A DNA stretch of 64,000 bases from Cryptomeria japonica. Lineage: Eukaryota > Streptophyta > Pinopsida > Cupressales > Cupressaceae. The notes under the pieces are model-generated. The model ran no database searches. It was not told the origin of the DNA and was given only the letters and a program-made list of their open reading frames with translations. Position 1 is the first letter of the stretch. Each line of letters opens with the position of its first letter. This document shows positions 1 through 11,779 of the stretch, in pieces. The position numbers and the translations under genes are program-made. The stretch is taken from positions 228,504,915-228,568,914 of the forward strand of contig NC_081410.1 in assembly GCF_030272615.1 (NCBI RefSeq), read 5' to 3'.

Positions 1-677
1 GAGTGTTGTTATCAGATTGGAGTTCTACCTGTTGTCTTCTAACCATTTCAACATAAGGTAAATCCCTTGACCAAGTAGCTTTAACAGGCTTTGTTGTAAA
101 TCCTCTAACAAGGTGGCTCAAGTTCATTGAGTTATTTAAATCCTCTAGCGAGGTAACCTTTAACAGGGTATATAGCCATCCCTTAACCGAGTGATCTCGA
201 ACAGGATCGGTTCCTAACATAACCTTTATTGTAAAGTCTTTAACCGAAATAGGCTCATAACAGAGTGGACTTAAAAAGAGTTCACAAACAAGCTTGTGGG
301 TATTCATCCCCACCATGGTTTTTCCCATTTGGATTTCCATGTGAAAAATCTGTGTTATGGGTTGTGAGTTTTTCATGTGATGATTCTGTGATTATGATTA
401 AGTTAGATATGTATGCAATGTTAAATGATTGTGGTATTATTGATACAAATCATGCATGATTATATCAGTGAAGTAGTGATCAAGATTTGAGATCTGTTGA
501 ATGTTGTCTGAAGTATTTATGTTTAACCGGTATTGCTATGGTTAAGTATAATGATATATGACAACCGGTTATCTGTGTTTTGATTTGTCAAAGTATCCGA
601 GCAAGTTTTTGTGTGTACTGATTCACCCCCCCCTCTCAGTACCAGTTAGGACCTTAGTAGTTCATCATTATTTATCA
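1..677 (+). repeat. 5' LTR of copia-1 (left end outside window)
   Basis: This is the 3' portion of a long terminal repeat that provides promoter and transcript-end functions for the Ty1/copia element that follows. It ends in CA at 676-677, two bases before a tRNA-Met type primer binding site, which fixes the right boundary. The left boundary lies before base 1. Between about 60 and 260 there are diverged short direct repeats of the form CCTCTAACaAGGT, separated by stretches such as TTAACAGG. A poly-C run precedes the end at about 626-635. No coding sequence is supported. The partner 3' LTR at 5227 is cut short, so LTR divergence cannot be measured here. Confidence 0.8.
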
Positions 678-679
678 AT

Positions 680-691
680 TGGTATCAGAGC
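680..691 (+). other. Primer binding site of copia-1 (tRNA-iMet type)
   Basis: The 12-base string TGGTATCAGAGC is the usual plant Ty1/copia primer binding site, complementary to the 3' end of initiator tRNA-Met. It lies two bases after the CA end of the LTR and about 60 bases before the gag start, which is the expected arrangement for minus-strand cDNA priming. Confidence 0.9.
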
Positions 692-748
692 ACATCTAGG
701 TCCTCAGTGATATAAGCTTAACTGCTTGAGGCAAAATATCCTATTTTA

Positions 749-3019
749 ATGATGAAGAGGGAAGGTCCTAAGTTCAACAGGGACAACTTTACAATATGGA
801 AGGACAAGATGAAGATATACATCAGGAGTTTGGGTGCACAACACTAGAGCTATGTTGAGAATGCCTATGTAATCCCCACTGGCACTCTAACCGATGATCA
901 GAAAAGAGAGATACAATAAAATGGGCAAGTCATGGAAGCCCTTATTAGCAGCTTGTCCGATGTAGAGTTCATTGATGTACAAGATAAGGACAATCTGAAA
1001 GATGTGTGGGACAAATTGGAATCCATTTATGGCGGTGATGAACATGTCAATTAGGCTAAGGAAGAAAGCCTTAGAGGAAAGTTTGAAGATATGAGGATGG
1101 TTGAAGGAGAGACCATTCAACAGTATGGCATAAGAATCAAGATAGTGGTTGGAGAGATCAAAAGCACTGGCGGAATAATTGATGATGCCACCATTGTCAG
1201 TAAAGTTCTGAGATCACTTTTACTAGTCTATGCAATTAGGGTTGCTGCTATTCAGGAGCTAAGGTCTATCGACAAAACCAAGGTATCTTTAGACTCTATT
1301 ATTGCAAAGTTGACTGCATATGAATTAAATAGCTATGATGGTAGTGTTTAGAAGACCGAGTCAACCTTCAGAGCATCTATTTCCTCCGCACCAACCAGGA
1401 AAGGAAAAGAGGTCAGTACCAGTTATGAATCCAGGCCAAGTAGAGATATGGACAATGAGGAGATTTTGATGGAGTTTGAAGCTCTTCTTGCTAAGAGACT
1501 TCCAAAAGGCACCAGAAAATACAGAGGTAAGCTTCCTCTGAAGTGTTTTTCCTGCAATAAGATAGGACATATAGTTGCTAACTGTCCTAGCAATGATAAT
1601 AAGGATAAAAAAGAGAGGTTTAGGAAGTATAAAGGTGTAGGTAGGAGAAATTGTCTTGTTGTAGTGGATGAAGGTGTTACTGATGAGGAATTTGAGGATG
1701 AAGAGAATGAGGACATAGTGTTTGTGGCTGTCAAGGAAGAGTTATCTGACCAGAAAGCTCTTGTCTCACATATTGACAACTCTAACAAGTGGATCATTGA
1801 TAGCAGGTGTTCTCACCACATGTCCGGTGACTGGAGAAAGTTTCTAACTCTTGAAGAATATGATGGTGCTGTTGTCTGGTTTGGCAACGATGCACCTTGC
1901 ATGGTGAAAGGAAAAGGATCCATCTCACTAAATCGAAAGAGCAGTGCAAATGATGTCTATTGGGTGGAAGGCCTTAAGAACAACCTTTTGAGTGTTGCTC
2001 AGCTGAACGACAAAGGACTCATTCTGGAGTTCAAAGGTGGTGTGTACAGAATAATTGGAAAATATGGTGAACTTATTGCCACTGGTAAGAAGACCAAAGG
2101 AAACCTGTTTCAGCTAAATGCCAAGATTAATCAGTCCCTGATGGAAAAATTTGATGACAGTTGGATATGGCATAGGAGACTTTGTCTTATGAATTTTGAG
2201 AATATTGTAAAGGCTAGTAAGATCAAGGCAGTAAGAGGATTGCCTTTGCTGAACAAACCGGAGAATGCTTTGTGCAGAGAATGTCAACTTGGGAAGATGA
2301 CTTCCTCAACATTCAAAGGTAAGTCCTTTTTAATAGAGAACTTACTTGATCTAGTGCACATCGATCTGTGTGGTCTAATGAAAACTAGAAGTATTCAGGG
2401 AGATCGATACTTCATGATTCTTATTGATGATTGCTCAAGAATGATGTGGGTCACATTCTTGAAGGACAAGTCTGAGGAATTTGGAAAGTTCAAAACCTTT
2501 AGAGCATTGGTGGAGAAGGAGAGGGGCAGAAGGATAAAATACCTAAGAACTGATCAGGGAGGTGAATTCACTTCTGATGAATTCAATAAGTATTGTGAGG
2601 AGAATGGTATCAAGAGGCAATTGTCTGCCCCAAGGAAACCACAACAGAACGGTAGAGTAGAAAGAAACAACAAGACTATGGTTGAAGTGGCCAGAACTAT
2701 ATTTATCCAAGGAAATGTAGCTCACACATTTTGGAGAGAAGCAGTGAGCACTTCAGTCTATACCATGAACTAGGTACTCATTAAGAAAGGTAAAGACAAA
2801 ACCCCTTATGAGTACTGGAATGAGAGAACTCCCAATGTGAGTTATTTAAAAGTGTTTGGGAGTAAATGCTATATCAGGAGAGGTGCACACCTAAGCAAGT
2901 TTGATGCTAAGTGTGATGAAGGAATATTTCTGGGATATTCCACTAAAAGAAAAGCTCTCAAGTGCTACAACAGGAGGACTCAGAAGATTGTTAAGAGTAT
3001 CAATGTTAGGGTTGATTAA
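749..3019 (+). pseudogene. copia-1 gag-protease-integrase (degenerate)
   Basis: Ty1/copia polyprotein, first half: capsid/nucleocapsid, protease and integrase in the virus-like particle. The start is the tandem ATG at 749, chosen because it opens the frame shared by gag (KREGPKFNRDNFTIWKDKM), the zinc knuckle and integrase. Visible in order: a UBN2-like gag; a CCHC knuckle CFSCNKIGHIVANC at about 1547-1588; the protease segment WIIDSRCSHHMSG at about 1793, where the usual DSG is DSR; the GAG-pre-integrase region with WHRRLCLMN; and the integrase core with D in VHIDLCG, D in RTDQGGE and E in NGRVERNN. In-frame stops occur near 844, 918, 1052, 1350 and 2773. The same frame continues to 3019 despite the stop at 2773, so these are point mutations. 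It is clearly dead but recognisable. Confidence 0.9.
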
Positions 3020-3099
3020 TCCAATGAGAAGCATGAGGAAACCGACAGCAAGCAAATGGAAGATGAACCAGGTTTAGCCTTCTGGGAACCGGTTAAGAA

Positions 3100-4874
3100 A
3101 GAAACAAGTGACAAACATTGCAAAGCCCTCAGTGTTTACCAGTAGAAGCTTCAGTAGGTGAAGAAGAAGATGAAGTGGAAAAAGAAGAGGAAAAGCAAGG
3201 GGAACCAACTACGGCCATTCCTAGGTATGTAAGACTGCATCATGATCCAAAGCAGATCATAGGAGACAAAGATGTAGGAATAATTACAAGGAGAAAGGTG
3301 AAAGAAAATTCTTGCATGATTTCAAAATTTGAGCCTAAGACAGCTAGAGAGGCTCTTACCGATGAAGACTGGATAAAGGCAATGGAAGAGGAGTTGGACC
3401 AGATAGAGAAGAATGCAACATGGTCCTTGGTACCCAGACTAGAGTACCCAGACTAGAACACAAGAATGCCATAGGTACCAAATGGGTCTTTAGGAATAAG
3501 CTGAATGAAGAAGGAACAATGGTAAGGAACAAGGCAAGAATTTTATGCAAGGGATATGCTTAGGAAGAAGGAGAAGACTATGGAGAAACTTTTTCCCCAG
3601 TGGCTAGACTGGAAGGTGTTCGAATGCTACTGGCATTTGCAACATTCAAGCGATTTAAGGTATACCAGATGGATGTGAAGTCCGCCTTCTTGAATGGAAT
3701 CCTAGAGGAAGAAGTGTATATTGAGCAACCAGATGGGGTTGCTTTGTCATAAGATAGTGACATGGTGTGCAGGTTACAGAAGGCCCTATATGGATTGAAA
3801 CAAACACCAAGGGCATGGTAAAAATGGTTACACTCTCATCTTGTGAATATAGGATATCATAGAACAAGTGAGGACAACAACATCTACCTGAAATATGAAG
3901 GAGATCAGATTCTGATATGTGAAGTATTTGTAGATGATATAATCTTCGGTGGAGATGATGATATGAGTCATGCATTTGCAGATGTGATGAAAAAGGAGTT
4001 CGAGATGTCTCTGATTGGAGAGATAAAGTTTTTCATTGGTCTACAGATTCAGCAAATTAAAGAAGGTATCTTCATTACCCAGTCCAAGTATATCAAAGAG
4101 GTATTGAAGACCTTTGATATGGAGGAGAGAAAATCGGTTGGAACATCGATGGTGACCGGCTGTAAACTAACAAAGCAGGATGATACAACGTTGGTGGATG
4201 AGAAGGAGTACCGGTCAATGATCGGTAAGTTGCACTATGTGGTACACAACAGACCGAATATTGCTCGTGCAGTGGGCATAGTGGCCCATTTTCAGAAGAG
4301 TCCAAGAGAATACCACTTGGTAGCAGTAAAGAGAATTCTTAGGTATCTGAAAGGGACAATTGATTATGGACTGTGGTATCCATACAATGGCGACTTTTAT
4401 CTCAAAGTGTTTACTGATGCAAATTGGGCAGGTAATGTGGACAACCGGAAGAGCACAATCGGTGGAGTGTTCTTCCTTGGTGGAAGACTAGTCTCATGGA
4501 CGAGAAAGAAGCAGAGCTGTATTTCCTAGTCTACAGCTGAAGTAGAGTATGTGGCAGCATTTATGAACTGCACTCAAACAATCTGGATGAAGCATGTACT
4601 GAATGGCTTCAAAATGACTATATTTGAACCGGTGAGTATTTTCTGTGATAATACTAGTGCAATAAATATTTCAAAAAATCCGGTATTGCATGCTAGGACA
4701 AAGAATATTGAGCTCAAGTATCATTTATTGAGATAAAAGGTTCAGAATAAAGAGGTTGTATTAGAACATGTTTCCAATAAGGAGCAGCTAGCAGACATAT
4801 TCACTAAGCCCTTACCGAAGGCTACATTTACCTATTTGAGAGGTGAATTAGGGGTTTGCCCCTTCATGAAGTAA
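3100..4874 (+). pseudogene. copia-1 reverse transcriptase-RNase H (degenerate)
   Basis: Second half of the Ty1/copia polyprotein, which makes and processes cDNA. The region opens in a different frame from gag-integrase (frameshift between about 3020 and 3118) and shifts again at a 14-bp tandem duplication at 3430-3457. After it come the RT blocks GTKWVFRNKLNEEG, QMDVKSAFLNG (3667), the active-site segment FVDDIIFGG (about 3928) and the connection domain. RNase H follows, with TDANWAG (about 4415), RKSTIGG and AEVEYVAA, and the conserved tail EQLADIFTKPLPKA (about 4780). Stops interrupt at about 3560, 3750, 3820, 4529 and 4734. The order INT before RT identifies Ty1/copia rather than Ty3/gypsy. 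Non-functional. Confidence 0.9.
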
Positions 4875-5212
4875 ACTAAAGTTGTGTGCTCCACATCAGT
4901 CAGGTACTACCATGTCAGATCTTACAGGATTGATGTGTTGAAGGATGCTACTCCATAGGGGGAGCAACATAGTGGAGATTAGAAGCTTGTGCCTCCACTT
5001 TGGCATTGTTGTCAAAGGGGGAGAAGATATATGATGATTAAGACATATGGGGGAGAAGATATATGTGCAAGAAGTGATTAAGCAAAGTGCACACTAACCA
5101 GTTCAGGTGGTGGTGGTGATCTTTCAAGTTGAATCGGTATATGTCAATTGGTATATATTATTGAGCATGATGCAGATATTGAGCAATGACACACTGAGTA
5201 TTGCCATCAATG
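4875..5212 (+). other. copia-1 3' untranslated region
   Basis: This stretch between the end of RNase H and the polypurine tract has no long reading frame. It contains several GGGGGAG-type purine runs (for example near 4956, 5018 and 5049), resembling extra copies of the polypurine tract. That is common in the 3' leader of this kind of plant copia element. Confidence 0.6.
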
Positions 5213-5226
5213 CCAAAGGGGGAGAT
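5213..5226 (+). other. Polypurine tract of copia-1
   Basis: AAAGGGGGAGAT lies directly before the TGTTGG start of the 3' LTR. It is the typical plus-strand priming site of plant copia elements. Confidence 0.85.
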
Positions 5227-5374
5227 TGTTGGCATATGATGAAGCAGTGATAATGTATGTTGTCATTGATGGCAATAAGTGTTGATGTCAATAAGTGCTC
5301 AAGCAGGTGAACCGGTATGCACCGGTATGAAGATTGGAAGTAGTTATGGTCAACCAGGATGGAGTGGACTAGTG
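5227..5374 (+). repeat. Truncated 3' LTR of copia-1
   Basis: The LTR starts with TGTTGGCATATGATG immediately after the polypurine tract. Only about 150 bases continue before the sequence changes at about 5373 (GTCGGGGTTC) into very AT-rich DNA and then satellite. The rest of the LTR, whose end is seen at 1-677, is missing. No target duplication can be found. The truncation point is therefore a breakpoint with the repeat block to the right. Confidence 0.65.
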
Positions 5375-5619
5375 TCGGGGTTCTAATAATATTTATAATA
5401 TTAATATCTTAATAGAATATTAATATATTGTATATCAATATATTGAATATTATTATATTAATATAATAATATACAATAATTAATATATTGAATATTATTA
5501 TATTAATATAATAATATTCAATATATTAATATATGATAAAAACATTATATATTAATACTATAATATATTTAAATGTATATATTAAAATTTATATTAGAAA
5601 TATTTTCGTTAGTGGTCAT
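5375..5619. repeat. AT-rich palindromic spacer
   Basis: The stretch is almost pure A/T, with repeated strings such as TTAATATATTGAATATTATT occurring twice (about 5435-5520) and their complements, so it can fold on itself. It separates the broken copia LTR from the satellite array. No gene is visible. Confidence 0.6.
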
Positions 5620-5635
5620 ATTGTATTATGAGAAT

Positions 5636-8600
5636 TCACATGGTGTCGTTAGGTGTCATATGGGGTTGTGAGGGGTAATGCATGTGTTAGAATGCTACAT
5701 ATGACCCCTTAGGACACCATATGGACATCATATAGTCCTAAAGGGTCATTGAGTGCACTAGGATGTTAAAAGAGGTCATATGGTTTCCTAAGGGGTCATA
5801 GGACACCATACAACCCCTTAGGACACCATCTGACACCTACGGACACCATATGGTATCTTAAGGGGTTATATGGTGTCCTAAGGCATCATAGAACACCATA
5901 TGACCCCTTAGGACACAATATGACCCTTAACGATACCATATGGTGTCTTAAGGGGTCATAGAACACCATATGACCCCTTACGACACTATGTGACCCCTAA
6001 CAACACTATATGGTGTGATAAGGGGTCACATGGTGTCCTAAGGGGTCATAAGACACCACATGACCCCTTAGGACATGATATGACCCCTTACAACACAATA
6101 TGGTGTCCCAAGGGGTCATATAACACCATATGACCCTTTAGGATACCATACGACCCATAACGATACCATATGGTGTCCTTAAGGGTCATCAGACACTATA
6201 TGACCCCTAATAACACCTTAGGGGTCATATGATGTTGTATGACCCCTTAGGACATAATATGATCCCTGAGCACACCATACGACCCTTAACAACACCATAT
6301 GGTTTCTTAAGGGGTCATAGAACACAATATGACCCCTAACGACACCTAAGGGGTCATATGGTGTCGTTAGGGGTCTTATGGTGTCCTAAGGGGTTATAAG
6401 ACACCATATGACCCCTTAGGAAACCATACGAACCCTAACGAAACCATATGGTGTCCTAAGGGGTCATAAGACACCAAATGACCCCTTAGGACATCATACG
6501 ACCCCTAATGACACCTCAGGTGTCATATGGTGTCGTTAGGGGTCGTATGGTTTCCTAAGGGGTCATAGGACACCATACAACTCCTAACGACACCATATGG
6601 TGTCCTAAGGGCTCATATGGTGTCCTAAAGGGTCATAGGACACCATATGACCCCTTAGGATACAATATGACCCCTAATGACACCTAAGGGGTCATATGGT
6701 GTTGTTAGGGGTCATATGGTGTCTTAAGGGGTCATAGGACACCATACGACCCCTAACGACACCATATGGTGTCCTAAGGGCTCATATGGTGTCCTAAGGG
6801 GTCATAGGACACCATACAACCCCTAATGACACCTATGGTGTCATATGATGTCTTTAGGGGTCTTATGGTGTCCTAAGGGGTCATAGGACACCATATGATC
6901 CCTTAGGACACTATACGACCCCTAACACCACCATATGATGTCCTAAGGGCTCATATGGTGTCCTAAGGGGTCATAGAACACCATATGACCCCTTATGATA
7001 CAATATGACCCCTAACGACACCTAAGGGGTCATATGGTGTCGTTTGGGATCATATGGTGTCCTAAGGGGTCATAGGACATCATATGACCCCTTAGGATAC
7101 CATACGACCCCTAATGACACCTAAGGTGTCATATGGTGTTGTTAGGGGTTGTATGGTGTCCTAAGAGGTCATAGGACACTATATGACCCCTTAGAATACC
7201 ATACGACCCCTAATGACACCATATGACCCTTTATGATACAATATGACAACTAATTATACTTAAGGGGTCATATGGTGTTGTTAGGGGTCTTTATGGTGTC
7301 CTAAGGGATCATTTGGTGGTTCATAGGACACCATACGACCCCTAATGATACCTAAGGTGTCATATGGTGTTGTTAGGGCTCATATGGTGTCATAAGGGGT
7401 TATAGGACACCATATGATCCCTTAGGATACAATGTAACCCCTAACAACACCTAAGGGGTCATATGGTGACGTTAGGGGTCATATGATGTCGTAAGGGGTC
7501 ATAGGACACTATATGACCCCTTAGGACACTATACGACCTCTAACGACACCTTATGGTTTCCTAAGGGCTAATATAGTGTCCTAAGGTGTCATAGGACACC
7601 ATATGACCCCTTAAGATACAATACGACTGCTGACGACACTTAAGGGATCATATGGTGTCATTAGGGGTTGTATGGTGTCCTAAGCGATCATAGGACACCA
7701 TATGACCCCTTAGGACACCATACGACCCCTAACAACACCATATGGTGTACTAAGGGCTTGTATGGTGTCCTAAGGGGTCATAGGATGCCATATGACCCCT
7801 TAGGATACCATACAACCCCTAACGAGACCTAAGGGGTCATATGGTGTCATTAGGGGTCATATGGTGTCCTAAGGGGTATGATCCCATATGACCCCTAATG
7901 ACACCTGAGGGGTCATATGGTGTCGTTAGGGGTCATATGGTGTCCTAAGGGCTCATATGGTGTCCTAAGGGGTCATAAGACACCATATGACCCCTTAGGA
8001 CACCATACTATCCCTAACGACACCTAAGGTGTCATATTGTGTCGTTAGGGGCCGTACGATGTCTTAAGGGTCATAAGACACCATATGACCCCTTAGGACA
8101 CCATATGACTCGTAACGACACCATATGGTGTCCTAAGGGGTCATAAGACACCATATGACCCCTTAGGATACAATATGACCCCTAACGACACCTAAGGGGT
8201 CATATGGTGTCGTTAGGGGTCAGATGGTGTTGTAAGGGATCATAGGACACCATATGACCCCTTAAGACACCATACGACACCATATAGTTTCCTAAGGGCT
8301 CATATGGTGTCCTAAGGGGTCATAGGACACCATATGACCCCTTAGGACACCATACAGACCCTTACAATACCTATGGTGTCATATGGTGTTGTTAGGGGTC
8401 GTATGGTGTTCTAAGGGGTCATAAGACACCATATGATCCCTTAGGACATCATACGGTCCCTAACAACAATATATGGCCTCCTAAGGGCTCATAGGACACC
8501 ATATGGCCCCTTAGGATACAATATGACCCCTAATGACACCTAAGGGGTCATATGGTGTCATTAGGGCTCATATGGTGTCCTAAGGAGGCATAGGACACCA

Positions 8601-9269
8601 TATGACCCCTTAGGATACCATACGACCCCTAACAACACCTAAGGTGTCATATGGTGTTGTCAGGGGTTGTATGATGTCCTAAGAGGTCATAGGATACCAT
8701 ATGACCCCTAACGACACTTAAGGTGTCATATGGTGTCGTTAGGAGTCATATAGCGTCGTAAGGGGTCATAGGACACTATATGACCCCTTAGGACACCATA
8801 TGACCTCTAACGACACCTTATGGTGTCCTTAGGGCTCATATGGTGTTCTAAGGGCTCATATGGTGTCCTAAGGAGTCATAGGACACCATATGACCCCTTA
8901 GGATACAATATGATCTCTAATGACACCTAAGGGGTCATATGGTGTTGTTAGGGGTTGTATGGTGTCCTAAGGGATCATAAGACACCATATGACCCCTAAC
9001 GATACCATATGGTGTCCTAAGGGCTCATATGGTGTCTTAAGGGATCACAAGACACCATATGACCCCTTAGGACACCATACAATGCCTAACGACACCTAAG
9101 GGGTCATATGGTGTCGCTAGGTGTCATATGGTGTCCTAAGGGGTCATAGGACACTATGTGACCCCTTAGGACACCATACGACCCCTAACGACACCTAAGG
9201 GGTCATATGGTGTTGTTAGGGCTCATATAATTTCCTAAGTGGTATGACTCCTTGGGATACAATATCACC
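5636..9269. repeat. Palindromic satellite, block A
   Basis: Tandem array built from a 20-base module, TAAGGGGTCATATGGTGTCC, and its reverse complement, joined in alternation through CTAA or GTTA links. Modules combine into a monomer of about 99 bases consisting of two adjacent hairpins: a 13-base arm around CCTAAGGGGTCAT and a 25-base arm starting ACACCATACGACCCC. CATATG (the core of each module) recurs throughout. Copies differ by scattered substitutions, mainly C/T and G/A, and by small deletions, so the array is old. There is no reading frame of note. The array continues as block B; the two are separated only by the insertion at 9275-14974. Confidence 0.9.
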
Positions 9270-9274
9270 CCTAA
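9270..9274. other. Target site duplication CCTAA, left copy
   Basis: Five bases CCTAA stand directly before TGTCACGACC. The same CCTAA follows the CA end at 14974. Both belong to the satellite, which resumes in register, so this is the staggered cut made by an LTR-type integrase. Confidence 0.75.
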
Positions 9275-10216
9275 TGTCACGACCTGATTCAGACCACCTA
9301 GTTAGAGATTACTTTTAGATGCCAGATATTTACTGTTGACATTTTATGCTAATAAATGCATGTTTTGACCTTAATTAGATTATTAATGATGTTAGATGAT
9401 ATTATGTTGTTTACTGATATTAATGATGATTAGATATTTTTATGATGATATTCAATGCTATTTATGATGTTTAATATCGTTTTAATTATGATGTTAAAGG
9501 TTATTATTATATTTTAATATGATGATAAATATAATGTGTTTTCATTATTGAGATCTGATGACTTTTTGTTGAGCATAAGGTGATTGTAGGTTAACCATTG
9601 AAAGCAGACATATGACTGAGGAGGAGTTTTTCTAGCTTCCTGGTAGTGACTTAAAGACTAGAACCCTGTGCAAAAACACTAATTAGATAATAATTAGTAA
9701 ATTAAATTTGGGGATTTAAAAGTAAAATTAAAGATTTTAATAATTAAAATGTAATAATAGATTATACAACAACTAAATTATAAAATAATAAATCAATATT
9801 AGTAATTAATTGAATAATTAAAAATATATATATAATAATTATTTGGTATAATAATAATTATTTAAGGGATAAAGGTATAGTATTTTATTTTAAATATTTA
9901 AGCTAAAAATTAAATACTAAATTAGAGGATCCATTAGAGAAATAAATTAAATAAATTAAAAGTAATCAATTTATTTAAAATTAAATTTGAGAATTATAAA
10001 TGATTACAAAAATTAACATGCGAAGTATTAATACTTGATAAAATTGAAGAAATTATAAATACAAGGGGTATTGCATCATGCGTAAGTTATAAATTAAGAC
10101 GGTTAAATTTAAATTATAAAGTTGATATGCACAAAATCGATAAAAATAAATAATTAATTGATTTGTAAATATTTAAATTATATGTGTGAGATTGATTTGT
10201 AAATATTTAAATTATG

Positions 10217-10252
10217 TGTGTGATATATATATATATATTAAGAGAGAGAGAG
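10217..10252. repeat. TA/GA microsatellite
   Basis: A short (TA)n run is followed by (GA)n, inside the LTR-type insertion. Simple-sequence repeat only. Confidence 0.8.
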
Positions 10253-11344
10253 AGATTTTTATGAACCACATGGAGGGATTGTTAAATAATAATAAAAAAA
10301 TATATTTTAAATTAGAATATAATCATGCAAGAATTATAAAACTAAAACTTATCATGCATTCAAAGATAAAATTACTACAATTTTTTATTTATAAAATTAT
10401 GCATTCAAAATTGTAGTTAATTTTAGAAAATCATTATTTAATTATTATTTTTTATATATACATCTTGCATGCATTTAACTATCTTAGCCTCGCTGTCAAT
10501 CTTATTTTGACAGATTGAAGTGGGTGAATGAGTTAAGATACTTTCTCTGTGATCTCTTTCCGTAATTCACCAAGTTTAAGTATTGAGTCGATAGAACGGT
10601 TGCCTGGTAATAGTGAAGGAGGTGATATAAATATTTAGGTTGTATAAAGATTTGTATGATTTAAACTCTCTTTTCTGCAGACCACGCCTTGCAAACTTGA
10701 TGTTTGGGAACCCTTGATTTGGATCAATTCTCCCCTTTGCTAGCTGGAAATCGATTTCAGGAAGATTTGTAATCATCTCTCTCTCTCTTTTTTTTTTTTT
10801 TATGCTCAATTCGATCTGCAATTACTTTATAATATTTTAAATTTGTCTAAATCATTTTTCGCAGCCTGAATTTTCTTTTGTAGAATTTCTCATTTTGTCA
10901 CCAGGCAACATGATGGACTGGTTCAGTCAATTTTCAAGAGAGAGCAACAAGTTTATTAAAATTTTCGCATTATATCTACGCTAACCAGTATTGCCTCTGG
11001 ATCGATCCATTTATATGGCTGTCTTTTGGTTGATTAGAAAATAGCACTTAGGAAATTTTCGGGTAAAGATTTAGAATTGAGATCAAAATCAAATGGACCA
11101 CAAATATATATAGGATTGTGTAAAAAATTATGATTGGAAATAGTTCAGAAACAAATATTTATAATTTTGTTTATTGTCTATAATGACTAAACGGCGTGTA
11201 CAGTTTATATAGATATTTTGGGTGAAAGAGTCACAGGTCAAGGGATCAAACCTTGCCGTAGTGCATGGCTGAAAATTTTCTTGTTATTCCTTTGCAATAG
11301 GTAGAATTACAGTATATATATAATTGTCTTTAGTTTTAAATTAA

Positions 11345-11425
11345 AACTCCAGTTGTTAGCGTAGTGGTGGGAGCACTTAATGGAAAGCTTCGGGTTGTGA
11401 GATTAAGTTCCATGGCAGCCCATTT
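11345..11425 (+). repeat. Possible tRNA-like (SINE-type) relic
   Basis: The segment has a tRNA-like A-box flavour (TTAGCGTAGTGGTGGGAGC) and, about 30 bases on, a GGGTTGTGAGATTAAGTTCC string that resembles a mutated B box. This spacing is what tRNA-derived SINE heads show. No acceptor-stem pairing, poly(A) or target duplication was found, so the call is weak. It could be chance similarity. Confidence 0.25.
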
Positions 11426-11491
11426 ATACCTTTTTGCTTTTACTTTTTTTGTTTATCACATAAATGTAATTGCAAAATAGAATATTTAAAA

Positions 11492-11722
11492 CATTTGCTA
11501 AGGAGTTTGATATTAAAAAAAATTATAAATAGGAGAGAATCCAGGATAAGATAATTAAGGTGAATATTAAAACGGTGTGACTATAAAATATTAAATGGTA
11601 GTGTGTCATTTGCTAAGGAGTTTGATATTAAAAAAAATTAATAAATAGGAAAGAATCTAGGATAAGATAGATAATTAAGGTGAATATTAAAATGGTGTGA
11701 CTATAATATTAAATGGTAGTGC
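11492..11722. repeat. 115-bp direct tandem duplication
   Basis: Two copies start with CATTTGCTAAGGAGTTTG at 11492 and 11607. They differ by a few substitutions and small indels. No coding content. Confidence 0.85.
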
Positions 11723-11761
11723 ATTGTGTAATTATTTAATTAGATATGTTATCAAGGTATT

Positions 11762-11779
11762 AAAAAGTTAATGAGAGAT
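11762..11779. other. LINE target site duplication, left copy
   Basis: The string AAAAAGTTAATGAGAGAT recurs at 13567-13584 directly after a poly(A) run. An 18-base duplication next to poly(A) is the signature of target-primed LINE insertion. Confidence 0.85.

Noticed and set aside
5700..9250. CRISPR-like array of short palindromic repeats
   Set aside because: The modules are contiguous in both orientations without unique spacers, in a plant nuclear context; this is satellite DNA.
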